Source: Saccharomycopsis fibuligera x Saccharomycopsis cf. fibuligera
Lineage: Eukaryota; Ascomycota; Saccharomycetes; Ascoideales; Saccharomycopsidaceae
DNA length: 64,000 nucleotides
Assembly (NCBI GenBank): GCA_001936135.1
Contig: CP012816.1
Location: 437,501-501,500 of the forward strand
Direction: 5' to 3'
The translations under genes and the position numbers were made by a program. This document shows positions 1 to 11,960 of this stretch, piece after piece. Under the pieces are notes generated by a model. That model saw only the letters and a list, made by a program, of their open reading frames with translations. It was not told the DNA's origin and did not search any database. Each line of letters opens with the position of its first letter. Position 1 is the stretch's first letter.

Positions 1-290
1 CGCGTGCGGCCCAGAACGTCTAAGGGCATCACAGACCTGTTATTGCCTCAAACTTCCATCGGCTTGAAACCGATAGTCCCTCTAAGAAGTAACTATATCA
101 GCAAACGCTAACAGTACTATTTAGTAGGTTAAGGTCTCGTTCGTTATCGCAATTAAGCAGACAAATCACTCCACCAACTAAGAACGGCCATGCACCACCA
201 CCCACAAAATCAAGAAAGAGCTCTCAATCTGTCAATCCTTATTGTGTCTGGACCTGGTGAGTTTCCCCGTGTTGAGTCAAATTAAGCCGC

Positions 291-359
<69 letters not shown>

Positions 360-1471
360 AGAACCCAAAAACTTTGATTTCTCGTAAGGTGCCGAGTGAG
401 TCAGTAAAAGAACAACACCCGATCCCTAGTCGGCATAGTTTATGGTTAAGACTACGACGGTATCTGATCATCTTCGATCCCCTAACTTTCGTTCTTGATT
501 AATGAAAACGTCCTTGGCAAATGCTTTCGCAGTAGTTAGTCTTCAATAAATCCAAGAATTTCACCTCTGACAATTGAATACTGATGCCCCCGACCGTCCC
601 TATTAATCATTACGATGGTCCTAGAAACCAACAAAATAGAACCATACGTCCTATTTCATTATTCCATGCTAATATATTCGAGCTAAACGCCTGCTTTGAA
701 CACTCTAATTTTTTCAAAGTAATAGTCCTGGATCATATGCAGCTGGGACAAGCCCAACTACACAGAAACCAGGAGGAAAGGCTCGGCTGAAAACCAGTAC
801 TCGTTAAAAAACGGACCGGCCAGCCAAGCCCAAAGTTCAACTACGAGCTTTTTAACTGCAACAACTTTAATATACGCTCTTGGAGCTGGAATTACCGCGG
901 CTGCTGGCACCAGACTTGCCCTCCAATTGTTCCTCGTTAAGGTGTTTAAATTGTACTCATTCCAATTACAAGACCCGTAAGGGCCCTGCATCGTTATATA
1001 TTGTCACTACCTCCCTGTGTCAGGATTGGGTAATTTGCGCGCCTGCTGCCTTCCTTGGATGTGGTAGCCGTTTCTCAGGCTCCCTCTCCGGAATCGAACC
1101 CTTATTCCCCGTTACCCGTTGAAACCATGGTAGGCCACTATCCTACCATCGAAAGTTGATAGGGCAGAAATTTGAATGAACCATCGCCAGCATGAAGCCT
1201 TGCGATTCGAGAAGTTATTATGAATCACCAAAGAGCACCGAAGTGCATTGGTTTTTTATCTAATAAATACATCCCTTCCAAACAGTCGGGATTTTTAGCA
1301 TGTATTAGCTCTAGAATTACCACGGTTATCCAAGTAGTAAAGGTACTATCAAATAAACGATAACTGATTTAATGAGCCATTCGCAGTTTCACTGTATAAT
1401 TGCTTATACTTAGACATGCATGGCTTAATCTTTGAGACAAGCATATGACTACTGGCAGGATCAACCAGATA
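1..1471 (-). rRNA. 18S (small subunit) rRNA gene, 3'-truncated by window edge
   Basis: Structural RNA of the small ribosomal subunit. On the minus strand the gene starts at 1471 with the universal eukaryotic 5' end TATCTGGTTGATCCTGCCAG (complement of 1452-1471). It contains the 530-loop block (near 880-905), the mid-gene block around 345-330 (AGGAATTGACGGAAG) and the CACACGGGGAAACTC-type block near 265. It runs off the left edge after about 1470 nt of an expected 1.8 kb. The 5.8S and large-subunit genes should therefore lie left of the window. The variable region near 750-860 looks saccharomycete-like by eye. No interruption or intron was seen. Confidence 0.97.
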
Positions 1472-2560
1472 ACTATTCTAGCGGTCACATAGAAAATCAA
1501 ACCAGAGGAAGAACAAAGTAAAACAAGTCCTGGATAACACCTCCAGAAAAACGGCTACTAACAGTTAAGTTTTCGCTGCTTCTCCAGAAACGCATCCATT
1601 AACAGACATGCTTACTTAGCCCAGAACCCCCCAATCAATTTCCTATCGAACCTAAGAAATCAGCCCTTGCGAACTGATCTCCTTGAAGATAGTTAATCAG
1701 AGTTGTTTTGTACTATTGCTAGTACAAACTGTATTCTCGGTATGGTTCCCAAGGTCACCCTTGAAAACCGCCTCAAACACATCCTTGTAGCTCTCTTTGG
1801 GTTTCTTCTAGAATACTTCCCCTAAGCAGAGTCCTGGAGTTGCCCCCTAGACCGCTTAAGATCATATTCTAAAAAGGAGATTATTCACAGGAAAATCAAC
1901 AGTTTGATATAATCGCCCCGGCTATTTCCTAGAACATGTCCCCAAGTTTGTCTTTAGTTTAATACTTGCTATAAGCTAGTAATCCACTAAATCCATCAGT
2001 GCTTAACTACAGAACCTAACGATATCTGAGCTAAGACTGTTTGAGTATAACCTAGGCCAGCTATAAACTCGACCCAGGCTTCTACCCGTACCGTTCGCTT
2101 CTAAACCAGCTTGTTCTTTGCCTTATGCTCGGAACTGCTTTAACGGTTTTCCACTAAACAGCACTGCTACTAAAAAGTAACGTTGAAAACAAATACTCAA
2201 AGAAACCGCATATTCACGCCGAAACGCTTCAAGCAAGCTTCTAAAAGCATTATTTCCAATTTATCAAGCCTTCAGAGAAGACCCAAAGAGAAAGAAGTCC
2301 AAAAACTGCTTAAGCTCAAGAAGTTTTACTTTCTTTTTGCCTTTTCAGTTTTTTTTCTTTTTTCTCATGTAGTACCTGAGGACCCTGTTGTTTATATAAA
2401 GGTACATATATGCTTTTCTGCAATAGCGCAAAAAAAATATTTTTATGTCGGGACCTTGTGTGCGCCATCAATATGTCCGCTCGACGCATACACCGAAAAG
2501 TCACAAATAGATAAACTTTTAATTTTGGAAGTTGAAATTGTAGTTGCCTAAAACGGCGAT
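1472..2560 (-). other. Presumed 5' external transcribed spacer / proximal intergenic spacer of rDNA
   Basis: This stretch lies directly upstream of the 18S gene on the minus strand, so by position it should hold the pre-rRNA leader and possibly the Pol I start. It carries no convincing ORF. Near 2300-2420 there is a pyrimidine/purine-biased tract followed by an AT-rich block (TATATAAAGG around 2394), which could mark a promoter region, but I cannot place the transcription start. The assignment rests on position only, and the right boundary is arbitrary. Confidence 0.5.
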
Positions 2561-5500
2561 AAATATTGAAAATTTTCCTAAAACCCAAAATATAACAACA
2601 AACCAAATATGAAAGACCGTTCTTAGTTAATTCACATTATACAATTACAATGGCAACACAAATGGGTATTTCTGAGTCGCTTGGTTCTGTTTTTGAAGCG
2701 CTTTTGGATTAGTCCGCCGGCTCGAATCTTAAAAGACAGGCGGCCGAAGCATTTCTGAGCACGCAAAACAGTTTTTACAAAAAATGCCTCTTTTCGACTT
2801 TTAAACAGCATATACCATGAAAGTTGGCCCCCAGAATGCTATAGTAGCTTTTTTGTTAAAATTGGAGCATGGGGAAATTTTGGGTTGATCCGAGATTATA
2901 ATTACCAAAAACAGTATGGTGGAGGAGGACTGTGCATAGCAGCTATGCGCACCACAATGGTTGTCCGTCTTCAGGGTATTACTATCCTCTATATGTACAA
3001 ATATCAACTTTTCATAGAGAAGCCAATTTTTTTCTGTAAAAGACACTAGAATGGCCCATAAAACGCCGTTCTGGGATAAACCAGCCGGTTAGTAAAATGC
3101 GTGGGGCTTTGAAGCTCCTCTTTTGAAGCATAGTATAATTATGGTGAGCATGTGGCAGAGGATGTATTTTCCATTTCTATCACCTGTGTATGCCCAGATC
3201 CCAAGTCCTTAATAGAAACAGTCTATCTCACCCAAATTCCCTTCAAATTCAAAAATAAATGGTCCAGTAAAGCAGTTGGAGCTAATTTGCATGTCTGAAC
3301 TAAGAAAAAAAAAAGACCAACTCTAAGCATTTTGTGGTTATGGAAAGCTATTTTCGATGTGACCTATTGTTACCTGGATTCCTATGTGTAGTGGTCGATG
3401 CGTAACCAAAACTTTTGTCTATTACTATACCTGCTTGATAATTGTCAAGAAAAACCTCATGCTAATCAAAACTAGGCTTTATATCTTTGTAACCATCGAA
3501 ATCCGGGTCAAGCTGCCTTGCTTTTAGTATAGTATCATCATTTATTATATTTTGTATGCATTATTTAACCACTTTATCTAGAGCTCCGCATCTGCCATGG
3601 CTGCAGTTTAGTTACATCGTGGACGTAATCAGCCTAGTCTGATAGTTCAGCGCAATACTTCAAGGATATTAATAGAATTTTGGTATTTTTACTGTAAGTG
3701 AGCGTTAACAAATATATAATGATATAAAACTTAACCATAACGAACTGATAATCATACTCGGTGGCACACATATTAGTGTTGTGATGTAAGTAGAACATTA
3801 TGGGGCTCAAGGCAGGTAGTTCCAGGAAGCTTAGGTACAAAATATTAAGTATCTGTATCTTGAGCAGCTGGCCTGAAACCCACTTTTTGAAAGCCAGCGT
3901 AATAACCCTGCATAGGCGCCGATACATTTTGCGATCGTTTGGGATTGGATACACTTTTACAGAGAGTGGATTAGTCTAGTAGCAAATAATACTTTCTAAA
4001 CTGAAAAGCTTTGTGTGTTGTCTATCCAGAGAAGACATAATGGAAAGATTATTTATGAGGCAAGACAATGGATAAGTAATAATGTAATTATGTCGCATGT
4101 TTATGTTAAAATGTCCCTTAGGTGATGATTTCCCTAGATACCCTGTGCGCTAAACAGTTCCCTTTAGCAAGTTTCGAGGAAAGACTTTGACTCTTGTGGT
4201 TATTGCCCCATGAAAGTTCTCCTCAGTCTAAGGACAATTGATCTTGAGTTTCAAAGCAATGCTATTGGTTTTTGTTAAGCCCAACACTCTTATGAACACC
4301 ACGTTAAACCAACCATTCGTGGACTTTTGCACGCTTTGGATATTTTTGTTAGGCGCGAAAAAATGTTCCCCTGAGAATGATTGTTATTACATAGGCTAAT
4401 TGTCTGAATCATGGGCGTCATTTTGTATGAGTGCAAACTATGCTGCCGGTATGTTACTATCCGACTTTTTTAGATGGTTCTGTAAAGTTGAGTGAGTGTA
4501 GCAAAACCGAGGAAAATGCCAGCATCAAGGTGAAGCTTACCGTTACTCTCAAACTCCCCATTACTGTATAGAAGATTGAAATACACTCAGCTTTTGAGCG
4601 TAATTGTTGCGTTGATGATGGTTTGGGCTGACGGTCTAATGTTTCCATCAAGTCAAGGTTTTCTATCTCGCGCTCACCGAAGGAGAAGAAGAGAGCAGAG
4701 GACCCATCCAGTAACCAAAGTCCATTTCAATTGGCAAGCAATAAGAAAGCTAGAAAGGCACACTAGACCTGCTAGTCAACCCCAAAGTAATGGGAATTTA
4801 AATCTAGCAGGATGGTGCTCAACACAGCAGTGAAGAGAAATGACAAAGATATATTGCTTGAGCTTGCCTCTACGTTGGTGGTAATTAGTGGTCCACATGC
4901 GGTGCTCGAAACCAGACGCAACTAGGATGTTCTTTTGCTGACAGATCAGTAAGCGTTTCGTACTAATTTTTCGTGAAAGGAAAGAGAAACGCCTGCGATG
5001 AGAAACACAAAATGCTTTTTATAATTAACTGTAACGCTGATACTAGGAAGCTCCTCCAAGAGGCATAGAGAGCCGACTAAAAAAAACTCGTTAACACGAA
5101 GAAACAAAGCCAACATACTGACTTAAAATCCCAACAGGAACAATGCCAAAGGCAGGGTCGCGTATTATTAGTCTCTGGGCAATTAATAGCACCAACCAAA
5201 AATCTTGAAAAGAACTAATTATGAGATTGTAAAAATTAACTTGCTGGCAAGTACTACGATCGTTAATATAATGTTTTACCAGTTTCGCTTGGTCAAGAAG
5301 GCGAACTGCTCTGGGTTGATGAGTACCAAGAGTTGTAAGGCAATAAGTTGTCAGTACAGGTTTTGGAACAAGACGCTTTCGTAGTTCCTGCAATTGAGGC
5401 TCAGAGTAGGTTAGGAGCTTAGTGAGCACCAGTTTCTGGGATGTTGATATAACAAATAATGTACATTTCCTACCAAGTTTGTACTAGACTCATTTTGCCA

Positions 5501-8500
5501 TGGGTGAAAATAGCAGAAACCCACCATAAATAGTCCACCAGCTTATCAGAAGGGCCTAGCTGACAGAAACTGTCAATGTTGTAGGCTGATAACTATTGAA
5601 TCCATAAACTAAAAAGCAAAATAAATGAGCTGCTTTGATCGACAATATGATAACCAGAATAGTTAAGGGACTGCCGAAAACATTCACTTGTACCATTGGT
5701 ATTTGAAGCAGCTGAACTAAATAGCCTGCTAGCAACAGGCTGTAGAAGATCGTTCCTACTGTTGCGATATTGTCTAAGTACGGGTCTTACTAAGCAATAT
5801 AGGGTCAAAAGGCATAGTTGAAGGGATGTGCGAAAAGCTCAGAAGCATTACTAAGTGCAAGCGTATATAATAAATTGATAGGGAATTTGGCTTTGGACGG
5901 AGATAGATGTTGCACTAGGCACTTAGGAGGTTTTGTTGGATTTATACCAATTAACATCTTTCCTACCGTCCATTTGGTATAATCTCCTTTTTGGTAAACT
6001 GCCTTTTGCGGCCGAGAACATTTGAGCGCACGTATAGTTGCTAAGGAGAACAACATCAACGATGTGATGGAAACTTTTTCATCACCTGAGCATTATGGGT
6101 GAGGAATGAAATTATTATATATAGTCTGAAAGACAGAATGTTTTTATTAAATGATATAGTTTATAATAAGTAAGGAAATATAAGCCCAATTTCATTACTA
6201 AAGAAAAATATTAGTATCTCAGTATGTGGCTATCCTTCACTACTAGATGAGAGACTATTCTAACCAGTGTTATCCAGAGGGGACAACCTCAGGTATGGGT
6301 AGCAGATATAGTCCCTATACTCAGATAGGTTTAACTTAGAAAATACCTTTCACAGAAGGCCAACCAATACTAAATTGAAATACATTTTGAGCACATTTAT
6401 CTTCCAGGACGCATAGTCCCAGAGGGATTTGGCTCTGAAGGGACCCGTTAACCTCAGAAGATACTGTCCAGTAAACCTTACGATAAGCTGTGAAGCGAAA
6501 CCCAAAGTCACATAAATGCTCAAGTTCTGGTTTAAAAAACGGCCGAAGTTTTAGCAAAATCAGGGGTAGAAACCTTGCATTTCTATTCCCACTGTTTCCC
6601 TTTGCCATAAGTTATAAAATACAGGTATCTGAGTGTTCATAGTCTTCGATGTGACAGCCTTGTAATTTAAGTGAAACTAAAATAATACTAAATATATGAT
6701 AATATTGGCACGCACAATATATAAATACTAGTCACACCAGAAACAAAGCATGTCAGTGCTTCAAAACTAATAGTACTAAATACGCTATACATCTTTCATG
6801 GTAAAGGATTCACGGCCTTATTCTGTACGAAGCGTTATTTTACTTCATTTATATTTGTTGGTCTATAACTCAGCTTCCATCAATGGCTATACAATTACTA
6901 GCGCTGTTCGGAGGAATACATTCCTCAAAGGCCAAACCCCATTAACGAATTTCTTGAATGATCAGAAGCAATACAGACAGTGTAATGTAAACTTGGGGCA
7001 AAGGAGGTTTAGTAATGTATTGAGTCGCTTTGCGTTATCGGTATTGCAACAACAGTGCCGATGGGTAATGGTGCTCATGATAATATCTTTTGATATCTAA
7101 ACTTCCAGGAATATGGAACTGAACAACCAGAACAATCATGTACACAAAAGTGTGCCTCTTGGCTTTATGAGGTATCGCATAATATACAAGGGAGCTGCTA
7201 AGATGGTGGTTACTCGCCATATTAGACAGCGTGGATACCAACAGAGACAAACATGCTCAAATGCGACATTTGTACAACTAGACATGTGCAAAGGGTGGGC
7301 AACGACTAAAGCCAAAAGAAAGGCAGTAACCAACTGTAGATCTTAATTAACTATTACGTTAACCAGCAAGTGAATTTTGACTTACTCATTACTTGAAACT
7401 GGGCCGGAAGTGTCTGATAGGATGGTGAAAGTCAAAAATTAGATAGACCGTTCCAGCAAAGCCAGCAAACAATATCGCGAGCAAAAACGGCTCGGTTGAG
7501 CTATTCACCCTGTGTAGTCCGTCAGGTTTACGGCATTGACACTAATGGTTATTGGGACAGCAATAATTGTTGTTCCAGCGGAGAGGGCAATTATTGTTAG
7601 CAGATAAGCCATTAAGATTGCGTTTTTAGTAAACTAGCTAATCGGGGTGCTATTCACACGGGAAATGCCAATTCAGGGGCCGATGAAGCAATAATTTACT
7701 AGTGCAACTAGCCTGTGGAACGGGATTCAAGGACAAACTCAATAACATAAGCTCGAAAAAAGGGAACCAAGAAGAACCCAAACTGTTAACCAGTTTCTTG
7801 GTTTATCGTAGGCCGACTGGTGATGATCCTTGACAAGCTAAATCCACGACACTTTAAGGCAGTGTTGCAAAGATGAGGAGATTAAGCCCTGTCGAGAAAT
7901 GGCCCCTTGGTTCGTAATCAAAGGTACTGAGGTGAGTGAGTAAAATGTGTTTGTAAACGTGCTAGTATTTCTGCGAAGCCTTCAATATAAGGGTTTTCCA
8001 AGGCTCAGAAAAGGTCTTGAGACATTCATGCGCTAAGTCTTACTCTGTAAATGCTGCTTTCCACTATGGCACTTTGTCAACAGACTAAGGTTCGTTAACA
8101 TCGGGAGTTCCGCTATTTACATGTAAAGCAAAGGAACCAATTCACTTCCTGATAATCGCAAACTATTAGCAGGTCACCATGCTGATGAATCGCTGGTGAG
8201 ACGGCAACTCTTGCCAGACATCGTATCAACGAGAGTCTAAGGCCCTGGCGGCCGCTGGGAGCTCAATGTGTGGTATCAAGAATGGTAAAACAATTTATAG
8301 CACCACTTATAACTATGAAAAAAATGAAAGTCATTTTTGGCTGTTTCGTTGCAAAAGCTTGAGGCGAGGTTGCACTAGGATTTATGAGTAGTTGACATGC
8401 AAGACTAACTGTGCAAGCTCAAAGAAACATCAATAGACGCCTGAAGCTCACTAATATGGTTGTGAACCTACTTCGTAAATGCTGTTTAAACTTACGTTCT

Positions 8501-10134
8501 CAAAAGTTTCCATACTATACAGAGCATCGAAACTGCTACAGACTGACCAATACTGTCGGCTACCAGGTAGTAAGAGCGATCAGACTTTGTTGTTCTTAAC
8601 AGCAATACGCATGAGCGTCTCGCATAGGCGAATTCTACCTGGTAACGTATGTGTGGGGACACTCATATCAGAGCACATTTGTAGACTGGATAGCCAACGG
8701 TTCTCAAACAGGCCCAAATAAAATTGGGGCTTAATTCACAACCCATATAGTAGTGAAGAAAATAAATAAACTGAAAAGCTTCAGCAAACTCTACAGTCTA
8801 AAATTATTTTCGGTTTTGTTTTTACTACTGCACGTAACTACCAAGTTTTTGCATTAATTTATAGATTAATTGGGTAACTATAATTCGGGAGCCTTCGGCA
8901 CTATTAAGAAACTCCCTGAGTGTTGGTATACTTCTCATTGTCTATGACTCTGTTGAACCTCTTATATTAGAAACACTTTTTCTAGCACTTCGGAAAATTG
9001 AGCGTTTACTCACACGCGGAATTCCTAACACGCCAAAGATTACTTCCTTTAATCCAACAAATGTGGATGTTCTAAGTCATCTTAATATGCGGTCCCTTGC
9101 TTTTTAATGTACTTGCCCTTGAAAGTGCTGCAGTAGGTACAAATATAGTTTCTGTTAAAATACCGCCTCGTAGGATTATTTGAGCAGGAAAACGTTTTCT
9201 GGTGAGGAATAGTAACTACTCAAACATAACAGTTGTCCGTTATTATAAAATACTAACTTGAGAGTCAGTCCTGGTAATCTCTTCCCATTAGCCTACTCTT
9301 AGGGTATCACAATGATAGTTCCTTACGGAGGCACTATGGATTAACGTGCAACACGAAAGAGTGAAAGCGACAGCTTAACTGGAATCTGCGTGGTACTTCA
9401 ACAGCAGGTAGCCTACAGTACAGTTTTGGAACGCGTCACAAGTGAATAAAAACGTATTGCTGACATACCAGCTTGGAAAGCATAACGGTGAGTTATACTC
9501 TGTCTTCTAAATCTCACTACAAAGGTAGCGAAGAGTGGAAATTAAAAACTGAGGTGTGAAAACCAAAGAAGTAAAGTGTGCAAAATATGGTGCTATCCGG
9601 TGGAGTTCAATGGTACTGCCATTTTAACAGTTCTAAGGATAATAAAACCTTCATTCGTACATGACCGTTTGACAGGCTAACATCTTAGCGTCGTGCCTAT
9701 TCGTTCTACCCAAACTCTTGATTAAATCACCATTAGTGACCCCATAGTAATGGATAAAGTAATTTCCCTAACTGCTATGGCCTTGGGCAATAGATTGTGT
9801 ACCGCTGGGGAAACCTGGATAGCCTCGAGGGTGCTAGTACCCTTTGCTAGGAGCATTCCTTCAGATCAAATCGGTGTGCATAACCAACAGTGTAAATACA
9901 ACTGACATTAAGCAGGTGTTGGACTTTAAAGAGGCTGCTGCCCATTTAAGTTTTTAAGTTTAATGATGTTACCTATCTTGGCCTGGGACGCGGATACTAA
10001 TTTGTAAAAGAGGCCCGTACTTTTTCAAAATATGTTCCAGTGCCGAAAGCTTAGGCACACCGACCGTTCTCAGGGTGCGAGGCGTGCAGTGAAGGACTAA
10101 GGCTTCAGTGTACCAACACCCGGGATCCATCGAT
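2561..10134. other. No recognisable gene; AT-rich, unassigned spacer
   Basis: I see no ORF above about 110 codons, no recognisable protein motif, no 5S rRNA (its internal control region was looked for on both strands), no tRNA and no tandem repeat. The short ORFs present mostly start at non-ATG codons and show no family signature. The segment may be rDNA intergenic spacer, a boundary region, or transposon debris too decayed to read. From about 10135 onward clear CopB reverse-transcriptase similarity begins. Confidence 0.6.
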
Positions 10135-11127
10135 ATGTTTTGACACTCTGAGAATTACTTTTTCGCTTGCGGCTCTGAACGCTGAGTTTTTTATCAGATG
10201 AACACCTATACTACTTTTCTGTACGGCGAGACTGACATTGATGTGAATGCTAGATCTTAGTTGTCTCCTTCACATAGCCAGCGGGTCTTTGCGTAATATC
10301 AGGACGCAGTTCTACAGATTGAAATATTTTTTGAAGACCTGGTACAAGCAAACCCGAAAGGCACTGATTGTCGCCATGTTCGAAGCTAGAAAAAGTGTAA
10401 AATCCTATTATTAGAGTTTTTGACCCTTATGATGAGGCGGAAGCAAAGTCCCGCTCGATTGTTGCTGCATTAGTCTACGTTGCCAACTCTGGTGGAAGTG
10501 ACATTTCCGTTGCTATCAGCCTTCGCAGCCAATTTGCTGTCAAAGTAAGGGTTAAATACTTCCTGGTGACTTACTGGGTTTTCCATTATCTCCTTAAAAC
10601 TGTGGGCCAAGGTCATGCCTATGGACATGAGGCCGGTTATGGCAATATTAAGGTCTTTGGATGCTTGGACAAGTCAAAAACTGACGGTGTTGTCTCTGAT
10701 TATCGCCCTGAACAAGCCTACAGGATTACTGTTTTCAGCAACTCCGGCTATGCTACTTCCAATGATCAATAACCACATCGTGTTGAGGGCTAGCAGAAAG
10801 CAGAATACGCAGCCTTGAGGGACACTGTGAGAACAGGTGCCCGTGTTATGAATCTGGTCGATGAAATTGGCATTTGCTGCTCGTGCACCAGTTATGCAAG
10901 CAACAGTCACTTCGCTTACTATTAGTGCGCTCACTATCAGTGCACCCAAAGCTCAACACCAAAAGACCAATTATATTGCTGTGAGATTCCACTTCATTAA
11001 AACATTAGTCGAGCGGAGACCAATGAAACTTAACTACGTGAAGACGAAGGTTAGAATGGCTGATATCCTTACTAAAGCCGCAGACCGAGCTACTCTCACC
11101 ACTTTAAGCTCTCTGATCTTCAAATGA
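10135..11127 (+). pseudogene. Decayed CopB-like copia relic B7: reverse transcriptase / RNase H end
   Basis: Degenerate 3' third of a Ty1/copia polyprotein. At 10135-10250 the DNA follows the CopB RT segment around FDTMRITFALAAL and TAFLYGDID, although stops and indels break the frame. From 10410 it follows the RT-RNase H connection (VYVANSG-SDIS-AISL-SQF) and then the DKSKTDG-VSDYRPEQ region. It ends at 11125-11127 after the copia C-terminal signature MADILTKAADR. The YVDD segment between about 10250 and 10400 is not recoverable. Compared with young CopB copies in this window it is heavily substituted, so it is an old copy. It is not expected to encode a functional enzyme. Confidence 0.8.
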
Positions 11128-11170
11128 TGCATTCCTGTTTTGCTTTCTCATACTCATGTTCGGCGGGGTG

Positions 11171-11470
11171 TGCTAAAAGTCAAGCCTTCACATTCCTTTG
11201 GTCCTTGTGCTCTTTACTTCTAGCTATTTACCTTCTGCAGCTCTTCGTAGTGTTGAGCCCTTCGTTCATTGTATACCGTCCTCACACACAACTTTTATTG
11301 CTTTTTTATCGTCCACTTAAGGTGGGCTTTTTCCATTTTCTTTCTTGCTTTTTTCTCTGGTTCAACGGCTCTACCTAGCGATACTTAACAAACCTTACTT
11401 TCTCTATGTACCTTAATAAAGGTTATATTCATCCAGCCCTTTTTTTCAATTCACGTCCTAGTTTTGGCAA
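11171..11470 (+). repeat. Degenerate CopB-type 3' LTR of relic B7
   Basis: It begins TGCTAAAAGTC after a G-rich tract (GGCGGGGTG) that corresponds to the CopB polypurine tract. It then follows the CopB LTR order: CACATTCCTTTGGTCC, the GTATACCGTCC block, a TTTATCG-like block, and the CTTAATAAAGGTTATAT block with its AATAAA. The right end is approximate. Confidence 0.65.
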
Positions 11471-11589
11471 GCAAAACAGTAGCATTTACTTGAACTAACT
11501 TTCCAAGCTATGCCTTTCAGCTATCCAGCCACGGAGAGGCAATGTTTCTCATTTACGCCCCTCCAGGAGCCTGCGTGTAAAAACTAAGA

Positions 11590-11960
11590 GGTAAGGTGAA
11601 ACAGGGTGAAAAAAAAAATTAAGGTACATTAGGGTAGATAAAAAAAGTAGTGTTCGTTAAGCCTAGTTCGGTCAAGAAGTATTAACCAGAGGAAGAAACA
11701 CAACCGAAAAGAAGCGGCAAAAGCCTGACTGAGCGAAAAGAAAGTTGGAAAAGTAAAGAGGGTAACGTGAACAACAGAAATTTTCAGGCTGCAGTGAATA
11801 TTGCACCAACTCAGAGATGCACACCGAACTGACCATGGAAGACTGATAAAAGGAGGTTCCTGAGTACGGTATGCAATAGAGGAAATACTGAAAAAAAAGG
11901 CCTGAAAAAGATAAAAAGTCAAAAGTAGAGAGGACAAGGATAAAAAGGAAATGAAGGAAC
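11590..11960 (-). repeat. Degenerate CopB-type LTR, opposite orientation (3' side of relic B8)
   Basis: On the plus strand it shows the reversed CopB LTR signature: GGTACATTAGGGTAGATAAA, then TTCGTTAAGCCTAGTTCGGT and a purine-rich GAGGAAGAAAC block. These match the LTRs of intact CopB copies in order but with many changes. Boundaries are approximate. It faces the B7 LTR, so the two relics lie tail to tail. Confidence 0.6.

Noticed and set aside
2183-2551. 122-codon ORF upstream of 18S
   Set aside because: Non-ATG start, low-complexity Lys/Phe-rich sequence over a purine/pyrimidine tract, and no similarity recognised.
4576-4833. 85-codon ORF with a hydrophobic start resembling a signal peptide
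   Set aside because: It starts at TTG, has no family motif, and lies in an otherwise gene-free stretch.
8182-8210. CTGATGA motif resembling a hammerhead ribozyme core
   Set aside because: No GAAA after a stem II and no cleavage triplet in the right place.
1472-10134. 5S rRNA gene in the spacer
   Set aside because: Looked for its conserved internal control region on both strands by eye and found none.
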